Shown in pieces: positions 42,407 through 52,174 of a stretch of DNA of 64,000 nt; the stretch's first letter is position 1, and every line of letters begins with the position of its first letter. The stretch is from CAYJFG01 sp964369405 (GTDB lineage: Bacteria > Bacillota > Clostridia > Oscillospirales > Acutalibacteraceae): assembly GCA_964369405.1 (NCBI GenBank), contig CAYJGB010000003.1:1-64000 (forward strand), read 5' to 3'. The notes beneath the pieces are model-generated. The model saw only the letters and a list, made by a program, of their open reading frames with translations, did no database searches and was not told the DNA's origin. The translations under genes were made by a program, and so were the position numbers.

Positions 42407-45043
42407 ATGGCAGAACTTTCTCCTATGATGCAACAGTATTTTAAAATTAAAGAAGAAAACAAAGATAGCATTTTATTTTTTCGCCTAGGCGATTTTTATG
42501 AGATGTTTTTTGAAGATGCAAAACTTGCCTCAAAAGAGCTAGAACTTACTTTAACAGGTAGAGATTGTGGTCAAGAAGAAAGAGCACCTATGTGTGGTGT
42601 ACCGTATCACAGCAGTGAGGGATATATTGCAAGACTAGTAGCGAAAGGTTATAAAGTAGCAATATGTGAGCAAGTAGAAGAAGCAAGCAAAGCAAAAGGT
42701 CTTGTAAAAAGAGATGTTATAAGAGTAATAACACCAGGAACTGTTACAGAAAACAGTATGCTAGATGAATCAAAAAACAACTATGTATCTTGTATTTACA
42801 CTATAGATAATTCGATAGGAATATCGTTTTGCGATATCTCAACGGGACAATTCCATACAACTGCTATTAGTTCAGATGGAATAGAGGCTAAAATAAAAGA
42901 TGAATTATCAAGATTTAATCCACGAGAAATAATAGTTGGTGGAGATACAATAAAGTTAAAAAGTTTAGCAGGGTTTATAAAAGATAAACTTAGTGCTAGT
43001 GTGGATTTGTTTGAAGATGAATTGTTCGAGCTTGAAAAATGCAAAGCCGAAATGATAGAAATATTTAGTAGTGAAGATGTAGTTAAAATCGAACAACTAA
43101 ACAGCAATGAAATAATACGCTCAATAGGGGCGTTGTTATGGTATTTAAAAGATACACAAAAAAGAGGACTTGAAAGAATTAACACTATAGATATATATTC
43201 TCAAAACGAATATATGAATTTAGATTTTAACACAAGAAGAAACTTAGAGCTTATAGAAACTATGAGAAATAAAAGTAAAAAAGGTTCTCTGTTGTGGGTG
43301 TTAGATAGAACAAAAACAGCAATGGGTAAAAGATTAATCAGACTTTGGATAGAACAACCATTGTTAAATTACGCACAAATTATAAAAAGACAAAACAGTA
43401 TAGAAGAGTTGTTTAGTAATACTGTGGATAGATTAGAAATTATGAATGCTTTAGGTAGCATTTTCGATATAGAAAGACTTTTAACACGTATCGTTCATGG
43501 TAATTCAGGAGCAAAAGAACTTAGAAATTTAGCTAGTGCAATAAAAAACCTACCAGAACTTAAAGATATGTTAGAGTTTGCAGACCAAACTTTACTAAAA
43601 GAGTTAAAAGCAGACTTAGACCCACTAGAAGATGTATTTGAAATAATAGATAAATCAATAGTAGACTTGCCACCTTTCTCTGTTAGAGAAGGTGGAATGA
43701 TAAAAGATAACTATGATGATGAACTTGATAGTGTTCGCAAAGATATGAATAACTCATCAGAAATTTTAGCACAAATAGAAACACAAGAGAGAAAAATAAC
43801 AGGTATTCCAAAACTTAAAGTAGCGTATAATAGAGTGTTTGGATATTATATAGAGGTATCAAATTCTTACAAAGAACTAGTGCCAGAAACATACATAAGA
43901 AAACAAACACTTACAAACTGTGAGCGTTATATAACTCAAGAACTTAAAGAGGTAGAGGGAAGAATTTTAGGTGCAAAAGAAAAATCAGTCGCACTAGAAT
44001 TTACACTCTATGAAGAAATTCGTAGTATCGTTGCGAAAAATGTAGATAGAATACAAAAAACAGCAAATGCAATTGCAATCTTAGATGTTTTGTGTTCTCT
44101 TGCAAATGTTGCAGCAGATAATAGATATGTTAGACCGTTAGTTAACCTAAGTGGTGTTATCAACTTAAAAGAAAGTAGACATCCTGTAGTTGAGTGCATT
44201 TTAAATGACTCCCCATTTGTTCCCAATGATGTTTTACTTGATTTAAACGATAATAAAGTTTCTATTATTACAGGTCCTAATATGGCTGGTAAATCTACAT
44301 ATATGCGTCAAGTAGCACTTATTGTGTTGATGGCTCAAATGGGTTCTTTTGTTCCTGCTCAAAGTGCAGAAATTGGCATTGTGGACAGTGTGTTTACAAG
44401 AGTAGGTGCATCTGACGATTTAAATGCAGGACAATCTACTTTTATGGTGGAAATGAGCGAAGTCGCTTATATTATTAAAAATGCTACATCGAAAAGCTTA
44501 TTAATTCTTGATGAAATAGGTCGTGGTACATCTACTTTTGATGGTATGTCAATTGCAAGGGCTGTGCTTGAATATGTAGTAGATAATAAAAAACTAGGAG
44601 CAAAAAGTCTTTTTGCAACACATTATCACGAACTTACAGTAATGGAAGAACAGTTAAGTGGTGTTAAAAATTATAATATAGCAGTTAAAAAAAGAGGAGA
44701 TGACATAACTTTCTTGCGAAGAATTGTTCGAGGTGGAGCAGATGAGAGTTATGGTATAGAAGTTGCAAAACTTGCAGGAGTACCAAACAGTGTAATAAAA
44801 CGAGCAAAAGATATATTAAAAGAGCTTGATAATCAAGAACAGTCAATAAACAAAAATAAAGTTTATGAGGAAAGTAAAGAAATATCAATTGATGTACAAG
44901 ATGATTTTGAAGAATTTAATTTACTTAATAATACAAACGATAAATTAAAGTCTAAACTTAATGAAATAGATATAAACACTTTAACTCCAATAGAATCTAT
45001 GAATATTTTATTTGAGTTGATAAAAACAGCTAAAGAAGATTAA
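42407..45043 (+). CDS. mutS: DNA mismatch repair protein MutS
   Basis: An 878-aa mismatch sensor. The N-terminal mismatch-binding motif is FFRLGDFYEMFFEDA near 24 (Phe and Glu that contact the mismatch). The clamp domain is near 430-530. The ATPase has Walker A GPNMAGKST near 622, followed by DEIGRGTSTFDGMSIA and THYHEL. A C-terminal helical region (about 800-878) suits dimerisation. Full-length MutS1, followed by mutL after 33 nt. Confidence 0.97.
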   Translation: MAELSPMMQQYFKIKEENKDSILFFRLGDFYEMFFEDAKLASKELELTLTGRDCGQEERAPMCGVPYHSSEGYIARLVAKGYKVAICEQVEEASKAKGLVKRDVIRVITPGTVTENSMLDESKNNYVSCIYTIDNSIGISFCDISTGQFHTTAISSDGIEAKIKDELSRFNPREIIVGGDTIKLKSLAGFIKDKLSASVDLFEDELFELEKCKAEMIEIFSSEDVVKIEQLNSNEIIRSIGALLWYLKDTQKRGLERINTIDIYSQNEYMNLDFNTRRNLELIETMRNKSKKGSLLWVLDRTKTAMGKRLIRLWIEQPLLNYAQIIKRQNSIEELFSNTVDRLEIMNALGSIFDIERLLTRIVHGNSGAKELRNLASAIKNLPELKDMLEFADQTLLKELKADLDPLEDVFEIIDKSIVDLPPFSVREGGMIKDNYDDELDSVRKDMNNSSEILAQIETQERKITGIPKLKVAYNRVFGYYIEVSNSYKELVPETYIRKQTLTNCERYITQELKEVEGRILGAKEKSVALEFTLYEEIRSIVAKNVDRIQKTANAIAILDVLCSLANVAADNRYVRPLVNLSGVINLKESRHPVVECILNDSPFVPNDVLLDLNDNKVSIITGPNMAGKSTYMRQVALIVLMAQMGSFVPAQSAEIGIVDSVFTRVGASDDLNAGQSTFMVEMSEVAYIIKNATSKSLLILDEIGRGTSTFDGMSIARAVLEYVVDNKKLGAKSLFATHYHELTVMEEQLSGVKNYNIAVKKRGDDITFLRRIVRGGADESYGIEVAKLAGVPNSVIKRAKDILKELDNQEQSINKNKVYEESKEISIDVQDDFEEFNLLNNTNDKLKSKLNEIDINTLTPIESMNILFELIKTAKED

Positions 45044-45076
45044 CATATAAATTATTAGATAAAGAGTGGTGGAAAA

Positions 45077-47152
45077 ATGGGTGTTATCAATGTTTTAGAT
45101 AAGCATACAGCAGAGTTAATTGCTGCTGGTGAAGTAGTAGAAAGACCAGCAGCTATTATAAAAGAACTTTTAGAAAATTCAATTGATGCTAAAGCTACTG
45201 CTATAACTGTAGAAATACAAAACGGTGGAGTCAAATATATACGTATTACTGATAACGGAAATGGCTTTTATAGTGATGATGTACCTAAAGCATTTTTACG
45301 CCATGCAACTAGTAAAGTAAAAGAAAGTAATGACTTAGATGCTATTAGCACATTAGGTTTTAGAGGTGAGGCACTAGCGTCAATTTGTGCAGTAGCCAAA
45401 GTGGAACTTTTAACTTGCGCTAAAGATGAAAATATAGGAACACGTTATATAATAGAAGGTGGAGAAGAAAAACTTTATGAAGAGGCAGGGTGCCCTAAAG
45501 GTTCAACTATAATAATTAGAGATGTGTTTTATAATGTTCCGGCTAGAATGAAGTTTTTAAAAAGAGATATAACGGAAGCTAATGCAGTTGCAAATGTTAT
45601 AGATAAAATTGCATTGTCACATCCAGAAATTTCTTTTACATTTATTAGAGATGGCAAACAAGCACTTAAAACTACAGGAGATAACAAACTTAAATCAGCA
45701 ATATATTCAGTATGTGGCAGAGAGTTTGCAAATGGGTTGTTAGAAGTTGATTACAGCTTGAATAATGTAGCAGTATCAGGTTATGTTAGTAAACCTCAAT
45801 ATGCAAGACCTAATAGAAATATGCAAATTTTCTTTTTGAATGGCAGATATGTTAAAAGTTCTACAGCTATGGCAGCCGTAGCAGAAAGCTCCAAAGGACA
45901 AGTTATGGTATCTAAACATTCAGCGTGTATTTTGCATATTAATATTCCAGAAAACACAGTAGATGTAAATGTACACCCAGCTAAAATAGAAGTTAGATTT
46001 GTAAACGAAAAACCAATATTTGATGCAGTTTATTATGCAGTAAAAAATACATTTTTACAAAAAGATAGAATAAAAGAGATGGATTTAAACATATGGCAAA
46101 ATGGCAGACCAAAAGCAAATAATGCGTTTTCAATGCAAAAAACTCCATATGATGCAAAACCTGAGTATAAAGATATAACAATACAAGAAGCAACACAAGA
46201 AACAAATAAAACAGAGTTAAATAACAATAATAAAATCACAACTGAAAATAAGTTTATGTCTTATGCTAGTAAGATAGTAGAAGATAAAATGCAAGATGAG
46301 CCGATTATCACTATACCAACAGCAAATTATAACAATACACTTGTATCAGATAGTATAAATGTATATGAAGCATATAGAAAAAATACAGTTAATAATGATG
46401 TTACAAAAATAATAGATAATAAAACTAGCAAAGTGTATGCTAGTAAAGAAATTAATAACAGTGTGATTATAGCAGATGATATAGTAGAAGATAGTATAAT
46501 TAACAATATAGAGAAAGAAGAATTAATACCTCAAAAAAAGCAAAACTATTTAGAAAATTCAGCAGTAACACTAGAAAGCGAATATAATACACGATATATA
46601 GGCGAAGCGTTTAGCACTTATATTATTGTACAAAGAGATAATAACGAAATAGTATTAATAGATAAACACGCAGCACATGAGAAAATAATTTATGAAAAAC
46701 TAAAAGCTGAAAAAGGACAGGGTTATGCTCAAATGCTTTTATCACCACTGCCTGTTACGTTGCCAAAGTTAGAGTATGACGCTATAATAAATAACGAAAA
46801 AGTTCTAAGTGACTCAGGTTTTGAGATTAGTGACTTTGGTAATGGCACAGTATTAGTAAGGTCTGCACCACAGTATTTAGAAAATGTAGACATAGAACAA
46901 AATATTATTGAAATTGCAGGTTATCTATTAAAGAATAAAAATGACTTTAGTACCGATAATATGGACTGGGTTTATCATAGTGTAGCTTGTAGGGCAGCTA
47001 TAAAAGCAGGTAATATAAGCAAACATCAAGAGTTGATTGAAATTGCATTAAAACTTGCAAAAGAAGATAATTTAAGATATTGTCCTCATGGCAGACCGAT
47101 AAGTATTATTTTAACTAAGAGAGAGTTGGAAAAACAGTTTGGCAGAATTTAA
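45077..47152 (+). CDS. mutL: DNA mismatch repair protein MutL
   Basis: A 691-aa GHKL ATPase. ATP-lid motifs: ELLENSIDAKATAI near 30, DNGNGF near 59 and GFRGEALASI near 94. A low-complexity Asn/Lys/Thr-rich linker (about 340-480) joins the C-domain. That domain keeps a form of the endonuclease motif, DKHAAHEKIIYE (usual DQHA-x2-E-x4-E), plus CPHGRP near the end. This suggests a nicking MutL, as expected in bacteria without MutH. The last 14 bases overlap miaA. Confidence 0.96.
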   Translation: MGVINVLDKHTAELIAAGEVVERPAAIIKELLENSIDAKATAITVEIQNGGVKYIRITDNGNGFYSDDVPKAFLRHATSKVKESNDLDAISTLGFRGEALASICAVAKVELLTCAKDENIGTRYIIEGGEEKLYEEAGCPKGSTIIIRDVFYNVPARMKFLKRDITEANAVANVIDKIALSHPEISFTFIRDGKQALKTTGDNKLKSAIYSVCGREFANGLLEVDYSLNNVAVSGYVSKPQYARPNRNMQIFFLNGRYVKSSTAMAAVAESSKGQVMVSKHSACILHINIPENTVDVNVHPAKIEVRFVNEKPIFDAVYYAVKNTFLQKDRIKEMDLNIWQNGRPKANNAFSMQKTPYDAKPEYKDITIQEATQETNKTELNNNNKITTENKFMSYASKIVEDKMQDEPIITIPTANYNNTLVSDSINVYEAYRKNTVNNDVTKIIDNKTSKVYASKEINNSVIIADDIVEDSIINNIEKEELIPQKKQNYLENSAVTLESEYNTRYIGEAFSTYIIVQRDNNEIVLIDKHAAHEKIIYEKLKAEKGQGYAQMLLSPLPVTLPKLEYDAIINNEKVLSDSGFEISDFGNGTVLVRSAPQYLENVDIEQNIIEIAGYLLKNKNDFSTDNMDWVYHSVACRAAIKAGNISKHQELIEIALKLAKEDNLRYCPHGRPISIILTKRELEKQFGRI

Positions 47153-48119
47153 TACTAAGACTAATGAAAATAGAATACCAATTATAGCTATTGTAGGACC
47201 TACTGCTTCAGGTAAAACTAAATTATCAATTGAACTAGCAAAAAAATATAATGGCGAAATTGTAAGTGCTGATTCTATGCAGATTTATAAAGGTATGGAT
47301 ATAGCAACAGCAAAACCTACATTAAACGAAATGGGAAACATAGCACATCATTTAATAGGTTATGTAGATTCTACAGATAACTATAGTGTAGGAGCATATG
47401 TATTAAAAGCTCAAGAAGTGATAGCAGATATTAATGCACGTGGTAAAATGCCTATTTTAGTAGGTGGAACAGGGTTATATGTAAACACACTTTTAAATTA
47501 TGTAATATTACCAGATACAAGTGAAGATGAAAAAATCAGAGAGGAACTATATAATAAACTTGAAAAACAAGGTGTATATAGTTTGTTAGAAGAGTTAAAA
47601 CAAATTGATATAGATAGTGCAGTAAGACTTAGTGAAAATATAAATGCAAAAAGAATAATAAGAGCTATAGAAGTTTATCAAGTTACAGGTGTTACAATGA
47701 CTAAGCACTTAGAAAAATCTAAAACAGAGCTAAGCCCATATAAAGATATTAGAATAGGGCTTAAATGTGAAAATAGAGAAAACTTATATAATAGAATTAA
47801 CTTAAGAGTAGATAAAATGATACAAGAGGGTTTACTTGAAGAAACTAAACAAGTGTTATCAAATGAATGTGGAAAAACAGCAAAAATGGCAATTGGATAC
47901 AAGGAGTTAAAACCATACTTCGATAATAATATGACACTTGAGGAAGCACTAGAAAACTTAAAAAGAGAAACTAGAAGATATGCCAAAAGACAGCTTACTT
48001 GGTTTAGAAAAGATGAGAAAATTAATTGGATAGATATAGATACAGTATCAAGCTTTGAAGAAATATTTAATAAAGCAGAAGAAATAATTAATAATAATAA
48101 AATGTTGGAAGTGAATTAA
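47139..48119 (+). CDS. miaA: tRNA dimethylallyltransferase MiaA
   Basis: A 326-aa enzyme that adds dimethylallyl to A37 of tRNA, the substrate for MiaB. P-loop IAIVGPTASGKTKLSIELA near 15-33, SADSMQIYKGMDIATAKPT near 44, VGGTGLYVNTLL near 108, and C-terminal ETRRYAKRQLTWFRKD. The TTG start lies within the last codons of mutL, implying translational coupling. I saw no better start downstream. Confidence 0.95.
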   Translation: MAEFNTKTNENRIPIIAIVGPTASGKTKLSIELAKKYNGEIVSADSMQIYKGMDIATAKPTLNEMGNIAHHLIGYVDSTDNYSVGAYVLKAQEVIADINARGKMPILVGGTGLYVNTLLNYVILPDTSEDEKIREELYNKLEKQGVYSLLEELKQIDIDSAVRLSENINAKRIIRAIEVYQVTGVTMTKHLEKSKTELSPYKDIRIGLKCENRENLYNRINLRVDKMIQEGLLEETKQVLSNECGKTAKMAIGYKELKPYFDNNMTLEEALENLKRETRRYAKRQLTWFRKDEKINWIDIDTVSSFEEIFNKAEEIINNNKMLEVN

Positions 48120-48121
48120 GA

Positions 48122-49420
48122 ATGAAAAGAAAAACATTTACCAAAATAGGGATATTAGTAGCTATTGTTGTTTTAGTAGTTGTAATAATATTTATGTCTG
48201 GGAATATAAACAGAGATTTAATAGAAACAGAAACTATAAATATTCAAACAGTGGCTGAATCTATATATACAGATTCATATATAGTAAGAAACGAAACATT
48301 AATTTCAAATGATACAGATGGGTATGTATCGTATGTTTTTGATGATGGTGGGAAAGTAGCTGTTGGTGGAGTTATAGCTTATATATATAGAACTGAAGAA
48401 GATGCAAGAAATAATAAAGAAATTGAGAAAATTAATGAAGAAATTGAGAACTATAAAAGACTTAATTTATCTACGCTTACAGTTTCCACTGGATTAGATA
48501 CAATTAATAACAGACTAAACGATGAAATTATAAGTATTAATAAAACAGTAAATAAATCTGATTTTTTTAATATAGAAGAAGAAAAAGAAGAGTTATTATA
48601 TTTTATAAATGAGCGTCAAATAATTATAGGTGATGTTATAAACTATAATGAAAAAATAAATGAGTTAGAAGATGAAAAACAAAAACTCGAAAACGAAAGT
48701 CAAGAGTCAATTGGAGTTATAACATCTCCAGTAGCGGGATATTTTACTCCGTCTGTAGATGGCTATGAGGGCGATTATGAATACAGCAAAGTTTTAGATA
48801 TGAGTAAAAATAATTTAGATAAATTGTTTGAAAACGAGCCTCATAAAGTAAATGATGATGTTGTGGGTAAAGTTATAAGTGAACTTAACTGGTACATTAA
48901 TTGTCCTATTACTAGAGATGATGCAATAGAGATTAACAGTGCAGGTTATGAAGATATAACTTTATATATGCCATATGCTACATCAAGAGCATTACCAGTT
49001 AAGATAAAAGCAGTAAATCAAGAAGATGATAAGTCAGATGCTGTAATAGTGCTTGAGTGTAATTATATGAGTGATGAAATTGCAAATTTGAGAGAAGAAA
49101 CAGTACAAATTGATGTGAAATCTTATACAGGTTTTGCAGTTAATAAAGAAGCACTACACGAGGAAACTATTACTAAAACTACAACAGACGAAAATGGCAA
49201 TGAAAAAGAAGAAAGTAAAAAAGTAATGGGTGTATATGTAGTCAAAGGTAATCAACTAGAGTTTAAAGAAGTAGATATTTTATATGCTATAAATGATATT
49301 TATATATGCGACACTGGTACAGATTTAGAAGAGTTCTTTAGAGGAGAAACTATTGAACTTTATGATGAAGTTGTTATTGGAGGACACGATTTATATGAAG
49401 GAAAAATTATTCAATCTTGA
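48122..49420 (+). CDS. HlyD-like membrane protein of the divisome cluster
   Basis: A 432-aa protein with one N-terminal membrane helix (about 10-29). An extracytoplasmic biotinyl-lipoyl-like strand region follows (NDTDGYVSYVFDDGGKVAVGGVIAYIY, about 61-88). After it come a coiled coil (about 95-195) and a beta-rich C-terminal part with SPVAGYFTPSVDGYEG near 202. This resembles HlyD/MFP adaptors, but no partner transporter is adjacent. The place directly before yggS-sepF is common in Clostridia, and a role at the septum or envelope is plausible but unproven. The end overlaps yggS by 26 nt. Confidence 0.75.
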   Translation: MKRKTFTKIGILVAIVVLVVVIIFMSGNINRDLIETETINIQTVAESIYTDSYIVRNETLISNDTDGYVSYVFDDGGKVAVGGVIAYIYRTEEDARNNKEIEKINEEIENYKRLNLSTLTVSTGLDTINNRLNDEIISINKTVNKSDFFNIEEEKEELLYFINERQIIIGDVINYNEKINELEDEKQKLENESQESIGVITSPVAGYFTPSVDGYEGDYEYSKVLDMSKNNLDKLFENEPHKVNDDVVGKVISELNWYINCPITRDDAIEINSAGYEDITLYMPYATSRALPVKIKAVNQEDDKSDAVIVLECNYMSDEIANLREETVQIDVKSYTGFAVNKEALHEETITKTTTDENGNEKEESKKVMGVYVVKGNQLEFKEVDILYAINDIYICDTGTDLEEFFRGETIELYDEVVIGGHDLYEGKIIQS

Positions 49421-50129
49421 TAATCAAAAACTTTTAGATGTAGAACATAATCTAAAAGTAATTGAAGAAAATATAAACAAGGCTGTTTTAGAAGTAGGTA
49501 AAAAGAGAGAAGATATAATTTTGTTATCAGCCACAAAGACTGTTGATGTAGAAACTATTAATTTTGCTATTTCTAAAGGACTTAAATATATTGGAGAAAA
49601 CAAAGTTCAAGAAATGTTGTCAAAATATGATGATTACGACTTAGATAATGCAACTTTACACTTTATAGGACATCTTCAAAGTAATAAAGTTCGTCAGATT
49701 GTTGGTAAAGTTAAGATGATACAATCTGTAGATAGCTTAAAACTTGCAACAGAAATATCTAAACAATCTATAAAAAATAATATTGATACCGATATTTTAA
49801 TTGAGGTAAACATTGGAGATGAAGAAAGTAAGTCTGGTGTTCAAAAACAAAACTTAGAAGAGTTACTATGCCAAATTTCTACTTTAAGCAATATAAAAGT
49901 ACGAGGACTTATGACAATTCCACCTATTTGTGACAAAAAGTCAGAAATTCGTAAATATTTTTCATTAATGAACAAACTGTTTATTGACATTAGGGGTAAA
50001 AAAATAGATAATATAAGTATGGACTTTTTATCAATGGGTATGTCATCAGATTATTATGAGGCAATCTTAGAAGGTTCTAATATGGTAAGGATAGGGTCAT
50101 CACTATTTGGTGAAAGAATTTATATATAA
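49395..50129 (+). CDS. YggS-family PLP homeostasis protein
   Basis: A 244-aa PLP-binding TIM-barrel protein involved in vitamin B6 and amino-acid homeostasis. The PLP lysine is K48 in LLSATKTVD. Other family marks are KYIGENKVQEM near 70, HFIGHLQSNKVRQI near 90, GLMTIPP near 168 and SMGMSSDYYEAI near 208. The frame opens upstream at 49353, but TTGGAGGA at 49378-49385 places the start at ATG 49395, inside the 3' end of the HlyD-like gene. It begins the ylm cluster (yggS-sepF-ylmH-divIVA). Confidence 0.93.
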   Translation: MKEKLFNLDNQKLLDVEHNLKVIEENINKAVLEVGKKREDIILLSATKTVDVETINFAISKGLKYIGENKVQEMLSKYDDYDLDNATLHFIGHLQSNKVRQIVGKVKMIQSVDSLKLATEISKQSIKNNIDTDILIEVNIGDEESKSGVQKQNLEELLCQISTLSNIKVRGLMTIPPICDKKSEIRKYFSLMNKLFIDIRGKKIDNISMDFLSMGMSSDYYEAILEGSNMVRIGSSLFGERIYI

Positions 50130-50144
50130 TTGGAGGATTTTTAA

Positions 50145-50642
50145 ATGCCAAAACTAGGAAAAGGTTTAAACAAATTATTTGGTTCTCAAGAAGATGAGTA
50201 CGATTACGATTATGACGAAAACGAAAACTATGATTACGACGATGAAGAAGATTATCAAAACGATTACAAAGAATCTTATAGTAAAGAGTCAAGCTATAAA
50301 GACCAATCTTATGTAAATCAAAATAGAAATAGTAGCAAAGTAGTAAATATTAACGCTACAGCAAAATTGCAAGTAGTTTTATTTAAACCAGAGTCTTTTG
50401 GAAGTGATACAAAAGCTATAGCTGACGAGCTTATTAATATGAACACTGTTGTTTTAAATTTAGAAGGAACAGAAAGAGAACAATCAAGAAGAATACTAGA
50501 CTTCTTAAGTGGCTGTGCGTATGCTAACAATGGTCAAGTTAAAAGAGTTGCTAGCAGTACATTTATTATTATTCCTAATAATGTAGACTTAACTGGTGAC
50601 GATTTACTAGACGAGTTAGAAAGTAGTGGAGTTTACTTTTAA
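50145..50642 (+). CDS. sepF: Cell division protein SepF
   Basis: A 165-aa FtsZ-tethering protein. It lacks the longer N-terminal amphipathic helix but begins PKLGKGLNKLFGSQED. A Tyr/Asp/Asn-rich linker (about 18-65) leads to the SepF core (KVVNINATAKLQVVLFKPESF onward), with LINMNTVVLNLEG and RILDFLSGCAYANNG. It lies next to ylmH and divIVA in the conserved division cluster. Confidence 0.95.
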   Translation: MPKLGKGLNKLFGSQEDEYDYDYDENENYDYDDEEDYQNDYKESYSKESSYKDQSYVNQNRNSSKVVNINATAKLQVVLFKPESFGSDTKAIADELINMNTVVLNLEGTEREQSRRILDFLSGCAYANNGQVKRVASSTFIIIPNNVDLTGDDLLDELESSGVYF

Positions 50643-50647
50643 TTTTT

Positions 50648-51409
50648 ATGAGTTATAATCAAAGTAAATTTAATATAGAAATATTATCAGCAAAAATTCA
50701 AGATAATATTATATTAGTTAATCAAAAACAAAACGAGGTTTATACATCGTTTTTATATGAAGAAGAACAAGCGGTAGCTTTAAATATTTTAAAGCAAGCA
50801 AAAGTAGACTTTATGTTCTATGGTGGCTTTGAAGATGCTCAAAGAAAAGTTTTAGGTGTGTTTAATAAAAATTTTCAGAGCGTTTTAGACAATTTCCCAA
50901 TTGTGCCTCTTGAGTTTATCTATAAAAAAGAGTATAATTTATCTCATAGAGATTTTTTAGGCTCTCTTATGGCTATAGGAATAAAAAGAGAAGTTGTTGG
51001 AGATATTCTAATAGAGAGTGGTAGAGCAATTGTTTTTGTAAAGCAAGAAATGGTTTCATATATTAAAACTCAAATTACTAAAATTGGTAGAGTGGGTGTC
51101 GATATAAATACTGCTGATAATTCTAATTTGCCTGTTATTAACAATATAACTGAAAAAATGTATACAATTTCATCTTTAAGACTTGACAATATAGTAAGTG
51201 CTGTTTCTTTAGAAAGCAGAGATAAAAGTGCAAAACTAATAAAATCAGGGTTTGTAAATGTAAATCACATTACTAAAGAAAACGTAAGTTTTAATGTTAG
51301 TCAAGATGATATTATTACTATTAAAGGTAAAGGTAAATTTGTTATTAGTGAAATTAAAGGGTTATCTAAAAAAGGTAAGATTAAAATTAATATAAAACAT
51401 TACTGTTAG
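50648..51409 (+). CDS. ylmH: YlmH-family S4-domain RNA-binding protein
   Basis: A 253-aa protein. The middle part has the family segment PLEFIYKKEYNLSHRDFLGSLMAIGIKREVVGDILI near 97, and a C-terminal S4 RNA-binding domain lies at about 180-240 (LRLDNIVSAVSLESRDKSAKLIKSGFVNVN). YlmH acts in cell division clusters and has been linked to rescue of stalled 50S complexes. It begins 5 nt after sepF. Confidence 0.92.
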   Translation: MSYNQSKFNIEILSAKIQDNIILVNQKQNEVYTSFLYEEEQAVALNILKQAKVDFMFYGGFEDAQRKVLGVFNKNFQSVLDNFPIVPLEFIYKKEYNLSHRDFLGSLMAIGIKREVVGDILIESGRAIVFVKQEMVSYIKTQITKIGRVGVDINTADNSNLPVINNITEKMYTISSLRLDNIVSAVSLESRDKSAKLIKSGFVNVNHITKENVSFNVSQDDIITIKGKGKFVISEIKGLSKKGKIKINIKHYC

Positions 51410-51415
51410 GAGAGA

Positions 51416-52054
51416 GTGTATATGATTACAATTGAAGAAGTGCAAAACATAACTTTTAGAAAAGCTAATATCGGTGGATATAAAACAGAAGATGTAGAGG
51501 CTTTTTTAGAGGAAATCGAAGAATCTTTACAACAAAATAAAAAAGAAAAGCTAGATTTAATACATAAATTAGATATTTTAGCAAAGAGAATTGAAGAATA
51601 TCGTAAAGATGAAGAGGAAGTTAAAGGTGCTTTGATTAATGCTGAAAAATTAAAACACGACGTTTTAACTAAAGCTCAAGCTCAAGCAGATAAAATTATA
51701 AGTGATGCTAAACGTGAAGCACAAGATATAGTTATAAATGCAAATGCTTCTGTTGTTAATCAAAAAAATGGTTATTTAAAACTTCAAGCAGATGCAGTTG
51801 TTTTAAGAGAGCATTTAATTGATGTATATAATAATCATATTAAAATGTTAGAAGAATTACCAACTGCTGAAAAATTAGCAGAAACTAAAGAAGAATTAGA
51901 CGAAAAATATCAAGTAAGTGACGATGTAGCGGCTGCTCAAGAAGTAGCTTCTAAAGAAGTTGAAAAAGTTTTAGAAATGTCTGAAGAAGATGTTGTAGTA
52001 GATATTTCTGATGGAGCTATTGAAGGAAATCCAGAAAAAAAGACAGAAGAATAA
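51416..52054 (+). CDS. divIVA: DivIVA-domain protein
   Basis: A 212-aa coiled-coil protein that senses curved membrane at poles and septa. The N-terminal DivIVA lipid-binding motif is ITIEEVQNITFRKANIGGYKTEDVEAFLEEIEE, followed by coiled coil from about 35 to 145 and an acidic tail. It is the last gene of the ylm cluster. The frame starts with two in-frame Met codons three codons apart; the ribosome site AGGAGAG suits the first. Confidence 0.93.
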   Translation: MYMITIEEVQNITFRKANIGGYKTEDVEAFLEEIEESLQQNKKEKLDLIHKLDILAKRIEEYRKDEEEVKGALINAEKLKHDVLTKAQAQADKIISDAKREAQDIVINANASVVNQKNGYLKLQADAVVLREHLIDVYNNHIKMLEELPTAEKLAETKEELDEKYQVSDDVAAAQEVASKEVEKVLEMSEEDVVVDISDGAIEGNPEKKTEE

Positions 52055-52076
52055 AATTGAAAAAATAAAATTTTAG

Positions 52077-52111
52077 ATACCAATTTTACAGTTTTTCTGT
52101 AGGATTGGTAT
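52077..52111 (+). terminator. Hairpin after divIVA
   Basis: ATACCAAT-TT-TACAG (52077-52091) pairs with CTGTA-GG-ATTGGTAT (52097-52111), leaving an internal loop. No T-run follows, so termination is uncertain. It is not a T-box antiterminator. Confidence 0.5.
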
Positions 52112-52174
52112 TTGGACTGATTAATATATTAAATTTGTTATATTATACATTATACAAGAGGAGAGAGCAATTAA

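Noticed and set aside
52055..52174. T-box riboswitch ahead of ileS
   Set aside because: There is only a hairpin with an internal loop; the T-box sequence and the specifier stem are missing and the region is too short.
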